35,836 nt of DNA from contig ONKD01000017.1 in assembly GCA_900318345.1 (NCBI GenBank), positions 1-35,836 of the forward strand, in the 5' to 3' direction. Position 1 is the first letter of the stretch. The number at the start of each line of letters is the position of its first letter. The notes under the pieces are model-generated. The model was not told where the DNA came from and made no database searches. It was given only the letters and a program-made list of their open reading frames with translations. Below, piece after piece: positions 15,641-22,977 of this stretch. Position numbers and translations under genes: made by a program. This DNA comes from an uncultured Prevotellaceae bacterium (lineage in GTDB: Bacteria; Bacteroidota; Bacteroidia; Bacteroidales; Muribaculaceae).

Positions 15641-16680
15641 AAATATTTGGTGATGTGGGCCGTGTCAAAGTTGTTCATCTCGTTGATCATGCGCACGGCT
15701 GAGTCGATAATCGGGAAGGCGCATAAGGCACCGGTGCCCTCGCCGAGGCGCAGCCCCAGGTTGAGGATGGGCTTGGCGTGGACGATATCGAGCATGCGGC
15801 GATGTCCGCTCTCGTCACCGCAATGGGTGAAAATCATGTAATCCTGGGCAGCAGGATAGAGTTGGATGGCAGCAATGGCACAGGCCGTCATAATGAAGCC
15901 GTCAACTAGCACGACAAGATGCTTTTCGCCTCCTCGCAGCATAGCGCCGATGGCCGTCACCATCTCAAAGCCTCCGAAGTAGCGGATGGCGTTCTCAACG
16001 GTGTTCTCCATCGTATCATGGTAGTGTTTTAGTGCCTGGGCCAGGACTTCCCGCTTGTGCTGGATGCCCGGGCTGTCAAGTCCCGCTCCAGCCCCGATGC
16101 ACTCGTCGAGCGGGATGTTGCCGAACAGGCTCATCCAGATGCTTGACGGCGAGGTGTTAGCAATACCCATTTCGCCGACGCACAGCACTTGGCATCCCTC
16201 GGCGATACATTCATCCACCAGCTCACAGCCGGCTTGGATAGCGCGGTCAAACTCCTCCTCACTCATGGCTGGCTCATCCAGGAAATTGCGGGTGCCACGG
16301 GCGATTTTGCGATTGATAATGCCGGGAACGTCGCTGAGGTCATAATCCACTCCCACGTCAACAATACTCAAGTCAAAACCATGCTGTCGACAGAACATAT
16401 TCACGCCTCCACCGCCACGGGTGAAGTTAATCATCTGCTGCCAGGTGACCTCACGAGGCGAAACGCTAACACCCTCGCGCTCAATGCCGTGGTCTCCACC
16501 CAACAGTAGGTGGCAGGGATGGTTGAGGCTGGGTGTCAAGGTCTGCTGGATAAGGCAAATCTGCAATGCCAATTCCTCGAGGCTGCCCAATGAGCCTTTG
16601 GGCTTGTTCAGGTGGTCGATTTTCTGCTGGATGCTCATTTCCAGCGACTTGTCAGTGTGTTGTATCTTGAATTGCTTCAT
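15637..16680 (-). CDS. cobT: Nicotinate-nucleotide--dimethylbenzimidazole phosphoribosyltransferase
   Basis: A 347-residue enzyme that makes alpha-ribazole phosphate from nicotinate mononucleotide and a lower-ligand base. Family motifs are visible: KPKGSLGSLEELA near the N-terminus, GDHGIEREGVS, VGEMGIANTSPSS, GAGAGLDSPG and the catalytic glutamate Glu314 in LRLGEGTGA. It is the last gene of the minus-strand cobS-cobC-cobU-cobT set, with 75 bases of repeat-like DNA before it. No BluB or Bza genes are nearby, so the base it activates cannot be told from this window. Confidence 0.96.
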   Translation of the reverse strand: MKQFKIQHTDKSLEMSIQQKIDHLNKPKGSLGSLEELALQICLIQQTLTPSLNHPCHLLLGGDHGIEREGVSVSPREVTWQQMINFTRGGGGVNMFCRQHGFDLSIVDVGVDYDLSDVPGIINRKIARGTRNFLDEPAMSEEEFDRAIQAGCELVDECIAEGCQVLCVGEMGIANTSPSSIWMSLFGNIPLDECIGAGAGLDSPGIQHKREVLAQALKHYHDTMENTVENAIRYFGGFEMVTAIGAMLRGGEKHLVVLVDGFIMTACAIAAIQLYPAAQDYMIFTHCGDESGHRRMLDIVHAKPILNLGLRLGEGTGALCAFPIIDSAVRMINEMNNFDTAHITKYF

Positions 16681-16702
16681 TTTCTTGGTCCTTAGTGTTA
16701 GG

Positions 16703-16772
16703 TTCTAGATATTCTAGATAATCTAGATATTCAGATGCTCTAGAACTATTAACTGTTAACTCTTAACTGTTA
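16703..16772. repeat. TCTAGA-rich and TTAACTGTTAAC-type intergenic repeats between cobU and cobT
   Basis: TTCTAGATA-type units recur from 16703 to 16744, giving four TCTAGA sites in about 40 bases. From 16749 to 16772 follows TTAACTGTTAACTCTTAACT. The cobU stop codon (16756-16758) and its last codons lie inside this second repeat. Similar TTAACTGTTAAC tracts occur next to the cobS stop and after btuF. Confidence 0.7.
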
Positions 16773-17271
16773 CCGGGATTCCCGAGACCATGAGGATGAC
16801 CTCGTCGGCACGGCTGGCGATGTACTGGTTCATCCAGCCTTGCAGGTCGGTGAATCGCCGTTGCACGGCATCCACGCTCACGCCACCGCTACCGATTTCG
16901 TTAGTTACGAAGATAAAGGTAGCGTCTTGGGCTGTAAAGCGGTCAAATTCTTCTTTGGCAATGTCTAAAACCTGTTGTGTATCTTGATTCTGATTCTCAA
17001 AAAAGAAATTGGTCAGCCACAGCGTCACGCAGTCAATGACTGCAACGCGCCCTGTCAGGTCATGGCAGCTCAAGTACTTTTCCTCCTCGATGTTGGTCCA
17101 CTGCGGGCCACGGCGTTCCTGATGGCGGCGAACCCGCTCACGGAATTCCTCGTCCCACACATGGGCAGTCGCCACATACACGGGGTTATCGGCAAGGCTT
17201 AATGCCAGTTCTTCGGCATGTCTGCTCTTGCCCGAGCGCTGTCCCCCAGTGATTAGTATGATTTTACTCAT
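16756..17271 (-). CDS. cobU: Adenosylcobinamide kinase / adenosylcobinamide-phosphate guanylyltransferase
   Basis: A 171-residue bifunctional enzyme that phosphorylates adenosylcobinamide and then forms GDP-cobinamide. The start at 17271 (MSKIILITGGQRSGKS) gives the standard CobU N-terminus with P-loop GGQRSGKS (9-16); a longer in-frame start at 17301 falls in repeat DNA. The RRHQERR segment carries His49, equivalent to the guanylated histidine. The family motif GSGGVSVDAVQRRFTDLQGWMNQ is present. The last five residues (VTVKS) and stop come from the TTAACTGTT repeat, so the C-terminus may have been altered by the repeat without loss of the core. Confidence 0.95.
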   Translation of the reverse strand: MSKIILITGGQRSGKSRHAEELALSLADNPVYVATAHVWDEEFRERVRRHQERRGPQWTNIEEEKYLSCHDLTGRVAVIDCVTLWLTNFFFENQNQDTQQVLDIAKEEFDRFTAQDATFIFVTNEIGSGGVSVDAVQRRFTDLQGWMNQYIASRADEVILMVSGIPVTVKS

Positions 17272-17290
17272 TGACTTATCTTTGTTTGAC

Positions 17291-17310
17291 GGCCACGCCA
17301 AGGCGAGGCC
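17291..17310. repeat. GGCC-hairpin repeat between cobC and cobU
   Basis: GGCCACGCCA-AGGCGAGGCC forms a near-perfect hairpin with one internal mismatch in the 47-base gap between the two genes. It resembles GC-rich interspersed repeats of Bacteroidetes; no second copy was seen in this window. Confidence 0.55.
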
Positions 17311-17318
17311 CTACATTT

Positions 17319-17849
17319 CTAAATTGTAATCACAATAAAATCCCCGTAATCGGCCAGATTGTTCCACGCATTGTCCCAGGAATACAATCCACCGTGGATG
17401 CCGGCGCTGATGAGCACCCCGGCATGGGCAAAGATGGCCACTCGCTGGTAAGGCTTGCCTTTGAGTTCGTCAAGAAATGCCGCTACGCGCTGATATTGTT
17501 GCAGGAAACTCTCGCCTCCTGTCGTGGGCTGGTTGATATAATCATCATACCATTCCTGCAGGTGCGGGTCCTTGATTTCGTCATATAGCTGCATTTCCCA
17601 CTCGCCCATGTTCATCTCAAGCAGCCGATTGTCGGTCACGGCATCGGGATAACCGCAGTAGGCGGCGAGTTTGCGGGCGCGCGTCAGGGGCGACGAGAAG
17701 ACCTTGCCAAACGGCAGAAACTGTTGCAGCGACTGGCGAGTCAGCTCTGCCTCTTGCTCAAAGGTGTCGCGCACGGGCACGTCGGTCTGGCCGTAACAAG
17801 TTCCCTTGGGCACATCAACGCTGGTATGTCTAATCAAGAAGATTTCCAT
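17319..17849 (-). CDS. cobC: Alpha-ribazole phosphatase, histidine phosphatase superfamily
   Basis: A 176-residue phosphatase of the phosphoglycerate-mutase-like fold that removes the 5'-phosphate of alpha-ribazole phosphate or of cobalamin phosphate. It shows the RHG-type motif as LIRHTSVDVPKGTCYGQTDV with catalytic Arg7-His8, the CobC-typical CYGQTDVPV, a conserved SSPLTRAR (52-59), an acidic residue in the LLEMNMGEWE segment and the second histidine His142 (FAHAGV). It lies between cobS and cobU in the same operon, which settles the assignment over a general phosphoglycerate mutase. Confidence 0.94.
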   Translation of the reverse strand: MEIFLIRHTSVDVPKGTCYGQTDVPVRDTFEQEAELTRQSLQQFLPFGKVFSSPLTRARKLAAYCGYPDAVTDNRLLEMNMGEWEMQLYDEIKDPHLQEWYDDYINQPTTGGESFLQQYQRVAAFLDELKGKPYQRVAIFAHAGVLISAGIHGGLYSWDNAWNNLADYGDFIVITI

Positions 17850-17876
17850 TATATATATTTATTAGTCGCTAGTCGA

Positions 17877-17894
17877 TTAACTGTTAACTGTTCA
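17877..17894. repeat. TTAACTGTTAACTG repeat next to the cobS stop
   Basis: TTAACTGTTAACTGTTCA abuts the cobS stop codon (17895-17897), in the 45-base gap before cobC. It is the same type as the tract at 16749-16772 and related to ACTGTTAACT at about 19891. Confidence 0.6.
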
Positions 17895-18671
17895 CTATTG
17901 TGTGCAGGCGACAAGATAGAGGGCCAGTTCAACCAGTAGGCACACGGCACCGCAACAGTCGCCCGTATAACCGTGAATCTTGCGCAGGATGAGCAGGTAC
18001 AGGAAATACATCACCAGAGCTGGAATGAAGATGACCGCATACCAAGAAATACCTGTTAGCCAAATCATCAACACCATCGGCAGTAGACCCTGTACTGTCA
18101 GGCTCAAACCAGCAGCAAGGGATGGCTTGCGATAGATGGTTTTGTTCTTGGCTTCTTCTTCGCGGCGGGCATAGGGAAGCATATTCACAAGCTGGCTTGT
18201 GACCATCTTAGAGTATGGGTCGGCGCCCAAAACGATCAATGCCGCAGTGATAGGTGGCATGCTGTAGAGCGCACCGCCCAGCAACAACATGTAAAGAATC
18301 AATCCCAGCACGCCATAGGTGCCGATGTGCGAATCCTTCATGATAGCGAGGATGCGATCACGGTCGGTACCGCCTCCAAAACCGTCAAAGAAGTCGGCGA
18401 GGCCATCTTCGTGCAACGCTCCAGTGATGAGCAATCGCACAGCAATCGCGGCAATCACTGTGACAATCCATGGCAACACCATGCTACCGAAATAGAGTGT
18501 AGCTGCCATCGCGCCACCCGTGAGCCAGCCCGTCAACGGCCAAAACTCAACGACTGTTTTGTAACTTGTCTGCGGGGGTTGATGAATGCGCCAAAAAGGC
18601 AGTCGCGTGAAGAAAATCAACGCTGCCCAAATGTTGTCATACCATTTTGTTTTTACTGCTGTTTCTTCCAT
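17895..18671 (-). CDS. cobS: Adenosylcobinamide-GDP ribazoletransferase (cobalamin synthase)
   Basis: A 258-residue membrane enzyme that joins GDP-cobinamide and alpha-ribazole (phosphate). The start at 18671 is preferred over 18695 because a TACCTTTG promoter box lies between them. The family motif HEDGLADFFDGFGGG (87-101) with its metal-binding acidic residues is intact, followed by RILAIMKDSHIGTYG. Several hydrophobic segments fit the polytopic family. It is the first gene of the operon cobS-cobC-cobU-cobT. Its promoter box ends only about 5 bases before the ATG, so the mRNA should be leaderless or nearly so. Confidence 0.95.
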   Translation of the reverse strand: MEETAVKTKWYDNIWAALIFFTRLPFWRIHQPPQTSYKTVVEFWPLTGWLTGGAMAATLYFGSMVLPWIVTVIAAIAVRLLITGALHEDGLADFFDGFGGGTDRDRILAIMKDSHIGTYGVLGLILYMLLLGGALYSMPPITAALIVLGADPYSKMVTSQLVNMLPYARREEEAKNKTIYRKPSLAAGLSLTVQGLLPMVLMIWLTGISWYAVIFIPALVMYFLYLLILRKIHGYTGDCCGAVCLLVELALYLVACTQ

Positions 18672-18675
18672 AGCG

Positions 18676-18683
18676 CAAAGGTA
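18676..18683 (-). promoter_or_regulatory. -7 box of the cobS operon
   Basis: The minus strand reads TACCTTTG, a full match to TAnnTTTG, ending 4 bases before the cobS ATG. No clear -33 TTTG is at standard distance. It predicts a leaderless or near-leaderless transcript with no room for a riboswitch. Confidence 0.6.
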
Positions 18684-18727
18684 CAAAATATTCATTGTTT
18701 ACGGCCTTCTGTTCCCTAAAAAAGTAG

Positions 18728-18735
18728 TACCTTTG
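18728..18735 (+). promoter_or_regulatory. -7 box of the btuF-btuC operon
   Basis: TACCTTTG on the plus strand ends 13 bases before the btuF ATG. It is divergent from the cobS box, 44 bases away. The predicted leader is under 10 bases. Confidence 0.6.
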
Positions 18736-18748
18736 TAGCATAAATCAA

Positions 18749-19861
18749 ATGAACAAAAGAATGAAGAAATTATTTGGATTATTTGCAGTTTTAGTGCTGC
18801 TTTGCGCCTGCTCTTCACAGGGCGACAAGCAATCTAAGGCGGACACCGATTCGATGGAAGAAGTGACCGTTAAGTATGCCACAGGGTTCAGTGTAAGGGA
18901 TTCAGCCGACATCAGGTTGGTTGACGTGGGCAAGAAAGATCATTTTGCCCTTGTTCATGATGCCGAGGCTGTGGTCCCCGAGGGTTATGTCAAGGTCAAA
19001 GTGCCCATCGAACGTACTATCTGCATGACCTCGCTGCAACTCTCCAATTTCACCATCCTTGATGCCCACGATGTGGTAAAGGGCATCACCAGCACCAAGA
19101 ACCTCTTTAATGAGGACATCAAGGCGCGCGTGAAGGACGGACGCATCGTCAAAATCGGTATGGAGGGCGAGTTTGACCCCGAGGTGGTCATGGCTGCCAA
19201 TCCCGACGTGATTTTCATCTCTCCGTCCAAGCGCGGTGGCTATGATGCCATCAAGGAAATCGGCATCACGTTGGTACCCCACCTGGGCTATAAGGAACTT
19301 GACCCGCTGGGACAGGCCGAGTGGATTAAGTTCATCGGTATGTTCATCGGCAAGGAAAAAGAGGCCGCCGAGATTTTCGCCGGAATCGAGAGCCGTTACA
19401 ACGAATTGAAAGAGAAGGCCGCCAAGGTCGAGAGCCGTCCCACTGTCACCAGCGGTGAGATGCACTATGGCAACTGGCATGCTGTGGGTGGCAAAAACTA
19501 CCTGGCCCAGATATTCCGTGACGCGGGCGCTGACTATGTCATCAATGATGACGAGACCTCGGGCGAGGATCTGGAGTTTGAAAAGATGTATGCCCTGTCG
19601 GCCAACGCAGACTACTGGCGTATCCTCAACAGTTATCAGGGCGATTTCTCCTATGAGGCGCTGAAGGCCAGTGAGCCCCGCAACGAGATGTTCAAGGCCT
19701 TCAAGGAGAAAAAGGTCATCTACTGCAACATGAAGCAGACGCCCTATTACGAGATTGCCCCCGTCAAGCCCGATGTGCTGCTGAAGGACTTTGTTGCCAT
19801 TTTCCATCCCGAGCTGGTCGAGAAAGACTACCAACCCACATTCTATCGCATGCTGCGATAG
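18749..19861 (+). CDS. btuF: BtuF/FecB-like ABC-transporter substrate-binding lipoprotein
   Basis: A 370-residue lipoprotein (lipobox before Cys21, VLLCACSSQ) of the class III periplasmic-binding fold used for B12, haem and siderophores. The mid-region has typical segments: VPIERTICMTSLQLSNF, PEVVMAANPDVIFISPS, LGQAEWIKFIGMFIGKEKEA. The next gene is a FecCD-type permease and cobalamin genes surround the pair, so corrinoid binding is the best guess; a siderophore or haem ligand cannot be excluded from sequence alone. A start four codons later (18761) is also possible. Confidence 0.85.
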   Translation: MNKRMKKLFGLFAVLVLLCACSSQGDKQSKADTDSMEEVTVKYATGFSVRDSADIRLVDVGKKDHFALVHDAEAVVPEGYVKVKVPIERTICMTSLQLSNFTILDAHDVVKGITSTKNLFNEDIKARVKDGRIVKIGMEGEFDPEVVMAANPDVIFISPSKRGGYDAIKEIGITLVPHLGYKELDPLGQAEWIKFIGMFIGKEKEAAEIFAGIESRYNELKEKAAKVESRPTVTSGEMHYGNWHAVGGKNYLAQIFRDAGADYVINDDETSGEDLEFEKMYALSANADYWRILNSYQGDFSYEALKASEPRNEMFKAFKEKKVIYCNMKQTPYYEIAPVKPDVLLKDFVAIFHPELVEKDYQPTFYRMLR

Positions 19862-19906
19862 TTTAAAGTTTAGAGTTGGCATCCGCTTACTGTTAACTAA
19901 AGGAAT

Positions 19907-20938
19907 ATGAGACGCACGCTGCCATTGATGTTAGCCCTTGTGGTGGCAATCCTCGTGATGATGATTGCCAATCTGTTCATCGGTTCTGTCGAGATTCCGG
20001 TGGGTGACATCTGCCGCATCCTTGTCGGCCAGGGCAGCGAGAGCGAAATTTGGACCAATATCATCCTCAGTTCCCGCCTGCCGCAGGTGCTTACCGCCAT
20101 CGTGGCCGGTGCGGGCCTTGCCGTGAGTGGCCTGATGATGCAGACTATTTTTCATAACCCGCTGGCGGGCCCGTCCATCTTGGGCATTTCCAATGGTGCC
20201 AGCCTGGGTGTCGCCTTCGTTGTGCTGCTGTCGGGGCAGCTGGGTGGTGTGGCGTTGAGTAGCCTTGGTTACTTGGGTGATGCAGCCGTTTCGGTCGCCG
20301 CTATCATTGGTGCCATCGCTGTGATGATGCTCATCGTGTGGATCTCAGGCAAGGTGCGGGGTAACGTTACCCTGCTGATTATCGGTGTGATGATTGGTTA
20401 TCTGGCCACAGCCATCATCGGTGTCTTGAAATTCCTCAGCCCCGAGGAAGACGTCAAGGCCTTTGTGGTGTGGGGACTCGGCTCATTCTCCCGCGTTTCG
20501 GGTGACCAGATGATACTCTTTGTGGTGCTCATGTGCATCCTGCTGCCCTTGAGTTTTCTGTTAGTAAAACCGCTCAATGCCATGCTGCTCGGTGACCGTT
20601 ATGCCGCCAACCTGGGCGTTAATGTCAAGCGTGCCCGCACATGGATCATCATCTGCTCGGGCACCTTGGTCGCTATCGTCACCGCCTATTGCGGCCCTAT
20701 CATGTTCATCGGTATGGCAGTGCCCCATTTGGCCCGCGGCATCTTCCGCACCAGCGACCACTGGAAGTTGATGCCCGCTACCGCCCTGTGTGGAGCGTTG
20801 CTGGCGCTTATTTGTAATCTGATTGCTCGCGCTCCAGGCTTCGAGGGTGCCATGCCCGTTAACAGCGTCACCGCCCTTATCGGTGCCCCCATCATCATCT
20901 ATGTCCTCTACCACCGCCGCAAAACCTCCTACGAGTAA
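19907..20938 (+). CDS. btuC: BtuC/FecCD-type ABC-transporter permease
   Basis: A 343-residue integral membrane protein with about ten hydrophobic segments. FecCD signatures are present: SSRLPQVLTAIVAGAGLAVSG near residues 50-70, then QTIFHNPLAGPSILGISNGAS, and near the C-terminus FIGMAVPHLARGIFRTSDH with GAPIIIYVLYHRR. It follows the binding-protein gene by 45 bases. An ATPase gene (btuD) would be expected next, but the following DNA is an inverted repeat and then a convergent gene, so the ATPase must be encoded elsewhere or shared. Confidence 0.9.
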   Translation: MRRTLPLMLALVVAILVMMIANLFIGSVEIPVGDICRILVGQGSESEIWTNIILSSRLPQVLTAIVAGAGLAVSGLMMQTIFHNPLAGPSILGISNGASLGVAFVVLLSGQLGGVALSSLGYLGDAAVSVAAIIGAIAVMMLIVWISGKVRGNVTLLIIGVMIGYLATAIIGVLKFLSPEEDVKAFVVWGLGSFSRVSGDQMILFVVLMCILLPLSFLLVKPLNAMLLGDRYAANLGVNVKRARTWIIICSGTLVAIVTAYCGPIMFIGMAVPHLARGIFRTSDHWKLMPATALCGALLALICNLIARAPGFEGAMPVNSVTALIGAPIIIYVLYHRRKTSYE

Positions 20939-20943
20939 TTCTC

Positions 20944-21032
20944 TCAAACAACCAACAAGTTTTACAACATCAACAACAATAGGATTCATTTGTTGTGCCT
21001 CTGTTGTAATGGATGTAGTTATTGTCGTTTGA
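20944..21032. repeat. CAAC-rich long imperfect inverted repeat (copy A)
   Basis: An 89-base stretch starts TCAAACAACCAACAAG and ends with GTTTGA; its arms are rich in CAACAA and TTGTTG. It fills the space between the converging btuC and cbiJD genes and overlaps the last cbiJD codons (FKRQ). It is similar in design to 25944-26056. Confidence 0.6.
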
Positions 21033-22776
21033 AGATGGTGCCGGTGTCGGTGATGAGGAGGATGGTGAGATTGCCGTTAGGGAGTAGGGGGGCGCAGTAG
21101 CGGGCGCAGTGGCTGATGACGACGGTGGCGTAATCCTGGAGTTTTTCTTGAGGAATTCTGTCCCACAGTTCGCGGGCGAGGGTGAGGTCGCTGATGTCGA
21201 TGTCAATGCCTGCCTCATGAAGCATCTCCATAACAAAATCTTTGTCCATCGTGGTGTGGCGGCTGTGGGTGTCGAGGTTGCCCGCAGCGAGTTTCACGGC
21301 CTTGCCCAGCATCACGCCCATGGTGACGTTCTTGATGTCGAGTTCATTGGCGATAGCCAAAGTCTCGCCGATGTAATTCCCATATTCTACAAAGGCCTGT
21401 TGTGGCAGGTCGGGGTATTGCGCTTTTACAAAGCGCTCGCTCTTGCCGCCGCTGTTGATGACGACACGGTCGCTTCCCGAAGCCTTGGCGACCTGCATGC
21501 ACTTGCGGATGCTAGCCACAAAGGCTTCCTCACTGAACGGTTTGACGATGCCCGACACGCCGATGATGCTGATGCCGCCCTCAATGCCCAGGCGTGGATT
21601 GAACGTGCGGCGTGCAATCTCGGCACCTTCAGGCACCGAAATGGTGATGCTGACATTCTCCTTGATGTTGTCGCGCATCATTTGGCGCGGTGCCTTGTTG
21701 ATGGCCGGCTCGCCCGGCGGAAAGTCAAAACCTGGTACGGTGAACCGTCCGACACCTTCGCCGCCATTTATCTCAAAATGGTCGCTAGGCTTGACACTTG
21801 CCCTAATCTCGATGCCATTGGTCACATCAGGATCATCACCTGCTTGCTTGAACACGGAGGCATAGCCGTCGCCATAGGTCACTTCGACATCAATCGTTTC
21901 ACCATTGGGCAAGATGACGGGCACTGAGGTTGGCGTTTCTCCTGTTTTTAGCCTTATGGTTGCTGCAATGGCAGCAGCTGTGGCGCAGGTGCCTGTGGTC
22001 AAACCGCTATGCAGCGGGTAAAACTCAGGCAACAGTTTCTCCACCATGCGGCGTAGGCCGTGAGGACCATTGACATGCTCAACGGTTACGCTGGGCGAGG
22101 ATGGATATGATGGTCGCTCGATGACAAAGACCTTGATTCCCGCTTGCTGAGCAGCATGAACCTTTTCATCGAATCCTCCCGACGTACCACTCTCTTTGGT
22201 GATGATGGCTTGGGGCTGCAGTCGCTCTATCAACGACGTGGTGTCGTCTTTCTCATAATAAACGAGGTGGTCAGTTGGAAAACCAGCCTTGTGCGCCCCC
22301 GCCAACGATTCATCACGGTTCAGGATGCGGAACCAGCAGTCATGGCCCTGCCAGTAATTGCGCAGTTTCGCAATGGTATTGACACCGGTGAGTGCCAATA
22401 GGCGATGTATGTCATGCGATACTAATTGTTGGACAGCATCATTATAGTTTTTGCACCAGATGAGGTCATCATCATGTGATGGATAGATTCTATCATAGCG
22501 GATAACGGCAATGCCCAAATTATCGGCGACTTGGACAATGTTGCGATGCAAATCCTCGGCAAAGGGGTGGGCTGCGTCTATCATCAGGCGGATGCCATGC
22601 TCACGGCAAAAGGCAATCATATCAGGCGCTTCCATCGCCCCCGTGAGGCGGATGCCGTGCACCAGTTGGATGTCCTGTGTGTCGCTACGTGTGGAATAGT
22701 AGTAGGTGGCACCCGATTCCTCGAGCACCTTAGCCGCCATGCGGCCCTCAGTCGTTCCGCCGAAAACTAGAATCAT
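21019..22776 (-). CDS. cbiJ/cbiD: Fused precorrin-6A/cobalt-precorrin-6A reductase and cobalt-precorrin-5B C1-methyltransferase (CbiJ-CbiD)
   Basis: A 585-residue two-domain protein. Residues 1 to about 250 are CbiJ/CobK, with the dinucleotide-binding start MILVFGGTTEGR and the motifs AAHPFAEDLHRN and IITKESGTSGGFDEK. Residues about 253-585 are CbiD, beginning HSGLTTGTCATAAA and including ITISVPEGAEIARRTFNPRLGIEGGISI in broken form and FVMEMLHEAGI. CbiD marks the anaerobic, cobalt-early route. It is the last gene of the corrin operon and is separated from cbiGF by a hairpin-bearing inverted-repeat element. Its stop lies within the CAAC repeat. Confidence 0.94.
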   Translation of the reverse strand: MILVFGGTTEGRMAAKVLEESGATYYYSTRSDTQDIQLVHGIRLTGAMEAPDMIAFCREHGIRLMIDAAHPFAEDLHRNIVQVADNLGIAVIRYDRIYPSHDDDLIWCKNYNDAVQQLVSHDIHRLLALTGVNTIAKLRNYWQGHDCWFRILNRDESLAGAHKAGFPTDHLVYYEKDDTTSLIERLQPQAIITKESGTSGGFDEKVHAAQQAGIKVFVIERPSYPSSPSVTVEHVNGPHGLRRMVEKLLPEFYPLHSGLTTGTCATAAAIAATIRLKTGETPTSVPVILPNGETIDVEVTYGDGYASVFKQAGDDPDVTNGIEIRASVKPSDHFEINGGEGVGRFTVPGFDFPPGEPAINKAPRQMMRDNIKENVSITISVPEGAEIARRTFNPRLGIEGGISIIGVSGIVKPFSEEAFVASIRKCMQVAKASGSDRVVINSGGKSERFVKAQYPDLPQQAFVEYGNYIGETLAIANELDIKNVTMGVMLGKAVKLAAGNLDTHSRHTTMDKDFVMEMLHEAGIDIDISDLTLARELWDRIPQEKLQDYATVVISHCARYCAPLLPNGNLTILLITDTGTIFKRQ

Positions 22777-22799
22777 AGTTTTTAGTCCTGTAGAGGATT

Positions 22800-22965
22800 T
22801 GTCATAATTTGTCTGCTGGAATTATAACCGCCCTTCGGGCGGGAAATTAAAACAAATTTTGTATTAAAATTAGAACAAATAAAAATGTTTATTTAATTTT
22901 TTAAATAATTTGTTTAAATTTCTCGGCCATAGGCCGATATATGTAGCGACATTGCAATTATGACA
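22800..22965. mobile_element. MITE-like inverted-repeat element, copy 1
   Basis: A 166-base AT-rich element with terminal inverted repeats TGTCATAATT / AATTATGACA. Each arm has a nested hairpin: CCGCCC-TTC-GGGCGG near 22829-22843 and CGGCC-ATA-GGCCG near 22924-22936. A 60-base stretch is identical to the complement of copy 2 at 32465-32607. It leaves 12 bases to the cbiGF stop and 23 to the cbiJD start. There is no open reading frame and no obvious target duplication. Confidence 0.75.
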
Positions 22966-22977
22966 CAGTCCCATTAT

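Noticed and set aside
21109-21927. 272-codon plus-strand frame
   Set aside because: It is antisense to the CbiD domain of the CbiJ-CbiD fusion; the real protein has full family motifs.
22800-22965. Simple rho-independent terminator between cbiGF and cbiJD
   Set aside because: The CCGCCC/GGGCGG stem lacks a following T tract in the direction of transcription, and the same hairpin is embedded in a larger conserved element also found at 32465.
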